A DNA stretch of 6,481 bases from assembly GCA_021802685.1 (NCBI GenBank), contig JAJZRM010000172.1, positions 1 through 6,481 on the forward strand. Reading direction: 5' to 3'. The stretch is from Deltaproteobacteria bacterium. Lineage in GTDB: Bacteria; Desulfobacterota; Deferrimicrobia; Deferrimicrobiales; Deferrimicrobiaceae. The notes below the pieces were generated by a model. It saw only the letters and a program-made list of their open reading frames with translations. It ran no database searches and had not been told where the DNA came from. The position numbers were made by a program, and so were the translations under genes. Shown one piece after another: positions 6,163 through 6,481 of the stretch (within the stretch, counting starts at the first letter, position 1; each line of letters begins with the position of its first letter).

Positions 6163-6481
6163 TCAGTCGTCGACGCCGAGAATCACGTTGGACGCTTTGA
6201 CGAGGGCGCAGATGGAGTCGCCCCGCGCCACCGAGAGTCTCTTCGCGCTTCCCTCGGTGATGACGGACGTGAGGACGGTCCCTCCCCGCAGCGTCACGGC
6301 GACCTCCGCGTTCACGGGGCCATGGACGATCCGCTCCGCCGTGCCGCACAGAACGTTGCGCGCGCTGATCTTCGCGTCCTCCACGTCTTTGGCGAAGATC
6401 ATGAGGTGGCGATTGGTCCATGTTAGCTGGCCGCCGCGGGTCACGACCCCGAGCCGTGCGGCGTCACCGTCGAGCGCTAGG
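6163..6481 (-). CDS. Mop/TOBE-domain oxyanion-binding protein, C-terminal part
   Basis: This frame is open to the window edge, so the N-terminus is missing; 105 residues are visible. The last 68 or so (visible residues 38-105, from ISARNVLCGT through ALVKASNVILGV) match a single Mop domain of the TOBE class, which binds molybdate or tungstate, usually as oligomers. The 37 residues before it (including QLTWTNRHLMIFAKDVEDAK) are not a second Mop copy, and I cannot place them firmly. Two readings are possible: a ModE-like or other DNA-binding regulator with a C-terminal Mop sensor, or a ModC-type transporter ATPase with C-terminal TOBE. The linker is shorter than in E. coli ModE. A GTG at 6444 would give a 93-residue free-standing protein, a third option. 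Standing 21 nt upstream of tupB, it probably reports or buffers oxyanion level for the operon; that is inference. Confidence 0.8.
   Translation of the reverse strand, partial: LALDGDAARLGVVTRGGQLTWTNRHLMIFAKDVEDAKISARNVLCGTAERIVHGPVNAEVAVTLRGGTVLTSVITEGSAKRLSVARGDSICALVKASNVILGVDD

Noticed and set aside
5345..6421. A 358-codon minus-strand open frame overlapping tupB and tupC
   Set aside because: It is Arg/Gly/Pro-rich with no motifs and lies in another frame over two well-supported genes.
6163..6481. TunR-type regulator (XerC/D-like domain plus Mop)
   Set aside because: The Mop part would fit, but the visible upstream residues show no tyrosine-recombinase motif; the N-terminus is outside the window.

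Overview
The window is one compact gene neighbourhood, with every supported gene on the minus strand. It is read from high to low coordinates. It combines oxyanion uptake (tungstate or molybdate), late and early steps of molybdenum/tungsten cofactor (Moco/Wco) biosynthesis, and a two-component signalling pair whose sensor carries a c-type haem motif. The mostly GC-rich sequence, the TupBC-type transporter, the MOSC-MogA fusion and a haem-c histidine kinase together suggest an anaerobic Deltaproteobacteria-like organism (Desulfobacterota/Desulfuromonadota, Geobacter-like). This is an inference from gene content only.

Upstream block (6481 to 3550): the C-terminal part of a Mop/TOBE oxyanion-binding protein is cut by the window edge. 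It is followed by a TupB-type permease (TTG start), a TupC-type ATPase (TTG start) and MoeA, which inserts the metal into adenylated molybdopterin. Spacings are 21, 4 and 26 nt, so these look like one transcription unit. No substrate-binding protein (TupA) lies inside the window.

Between moeA and moaA is a 142-nt gap. It holds a strong-looking sigma-70 promoter (perfect TTGACA, 17-nt spacer, extended -10) and, just after the predicted transcription start, a perfect 8+8 inverted repeat that could be an operator or a leader hairpin.

Downstream block (3407 to 1): an unusually short MoaA-like radical SAM protein with two variant motifs, a MOSC-MogA fusion, a membrane histidine kinase with a periplasmic CxxCH haem-binding motif, and the start of a response regulator. 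Gaps are 3 nt, 3 nt and an ATGA overlap, so this is a tight operon. The response regulator frame has an in-frame TAA at codon 25, which makes it a likely pseudogene or a sequencing error. The moaA end of this block is markedly AT-rich compared with the flanks.

Working picture: TupBC imports the oxyanion, a Mop-domain protein binds or senses it, MoaA/MogA/MoeA build and load the cofactor, and a haem-based redox or gas sensor is co-transcribed with the cofactor genes. The link between the haem kinase and metal-cofactor supply is inferred from position only.
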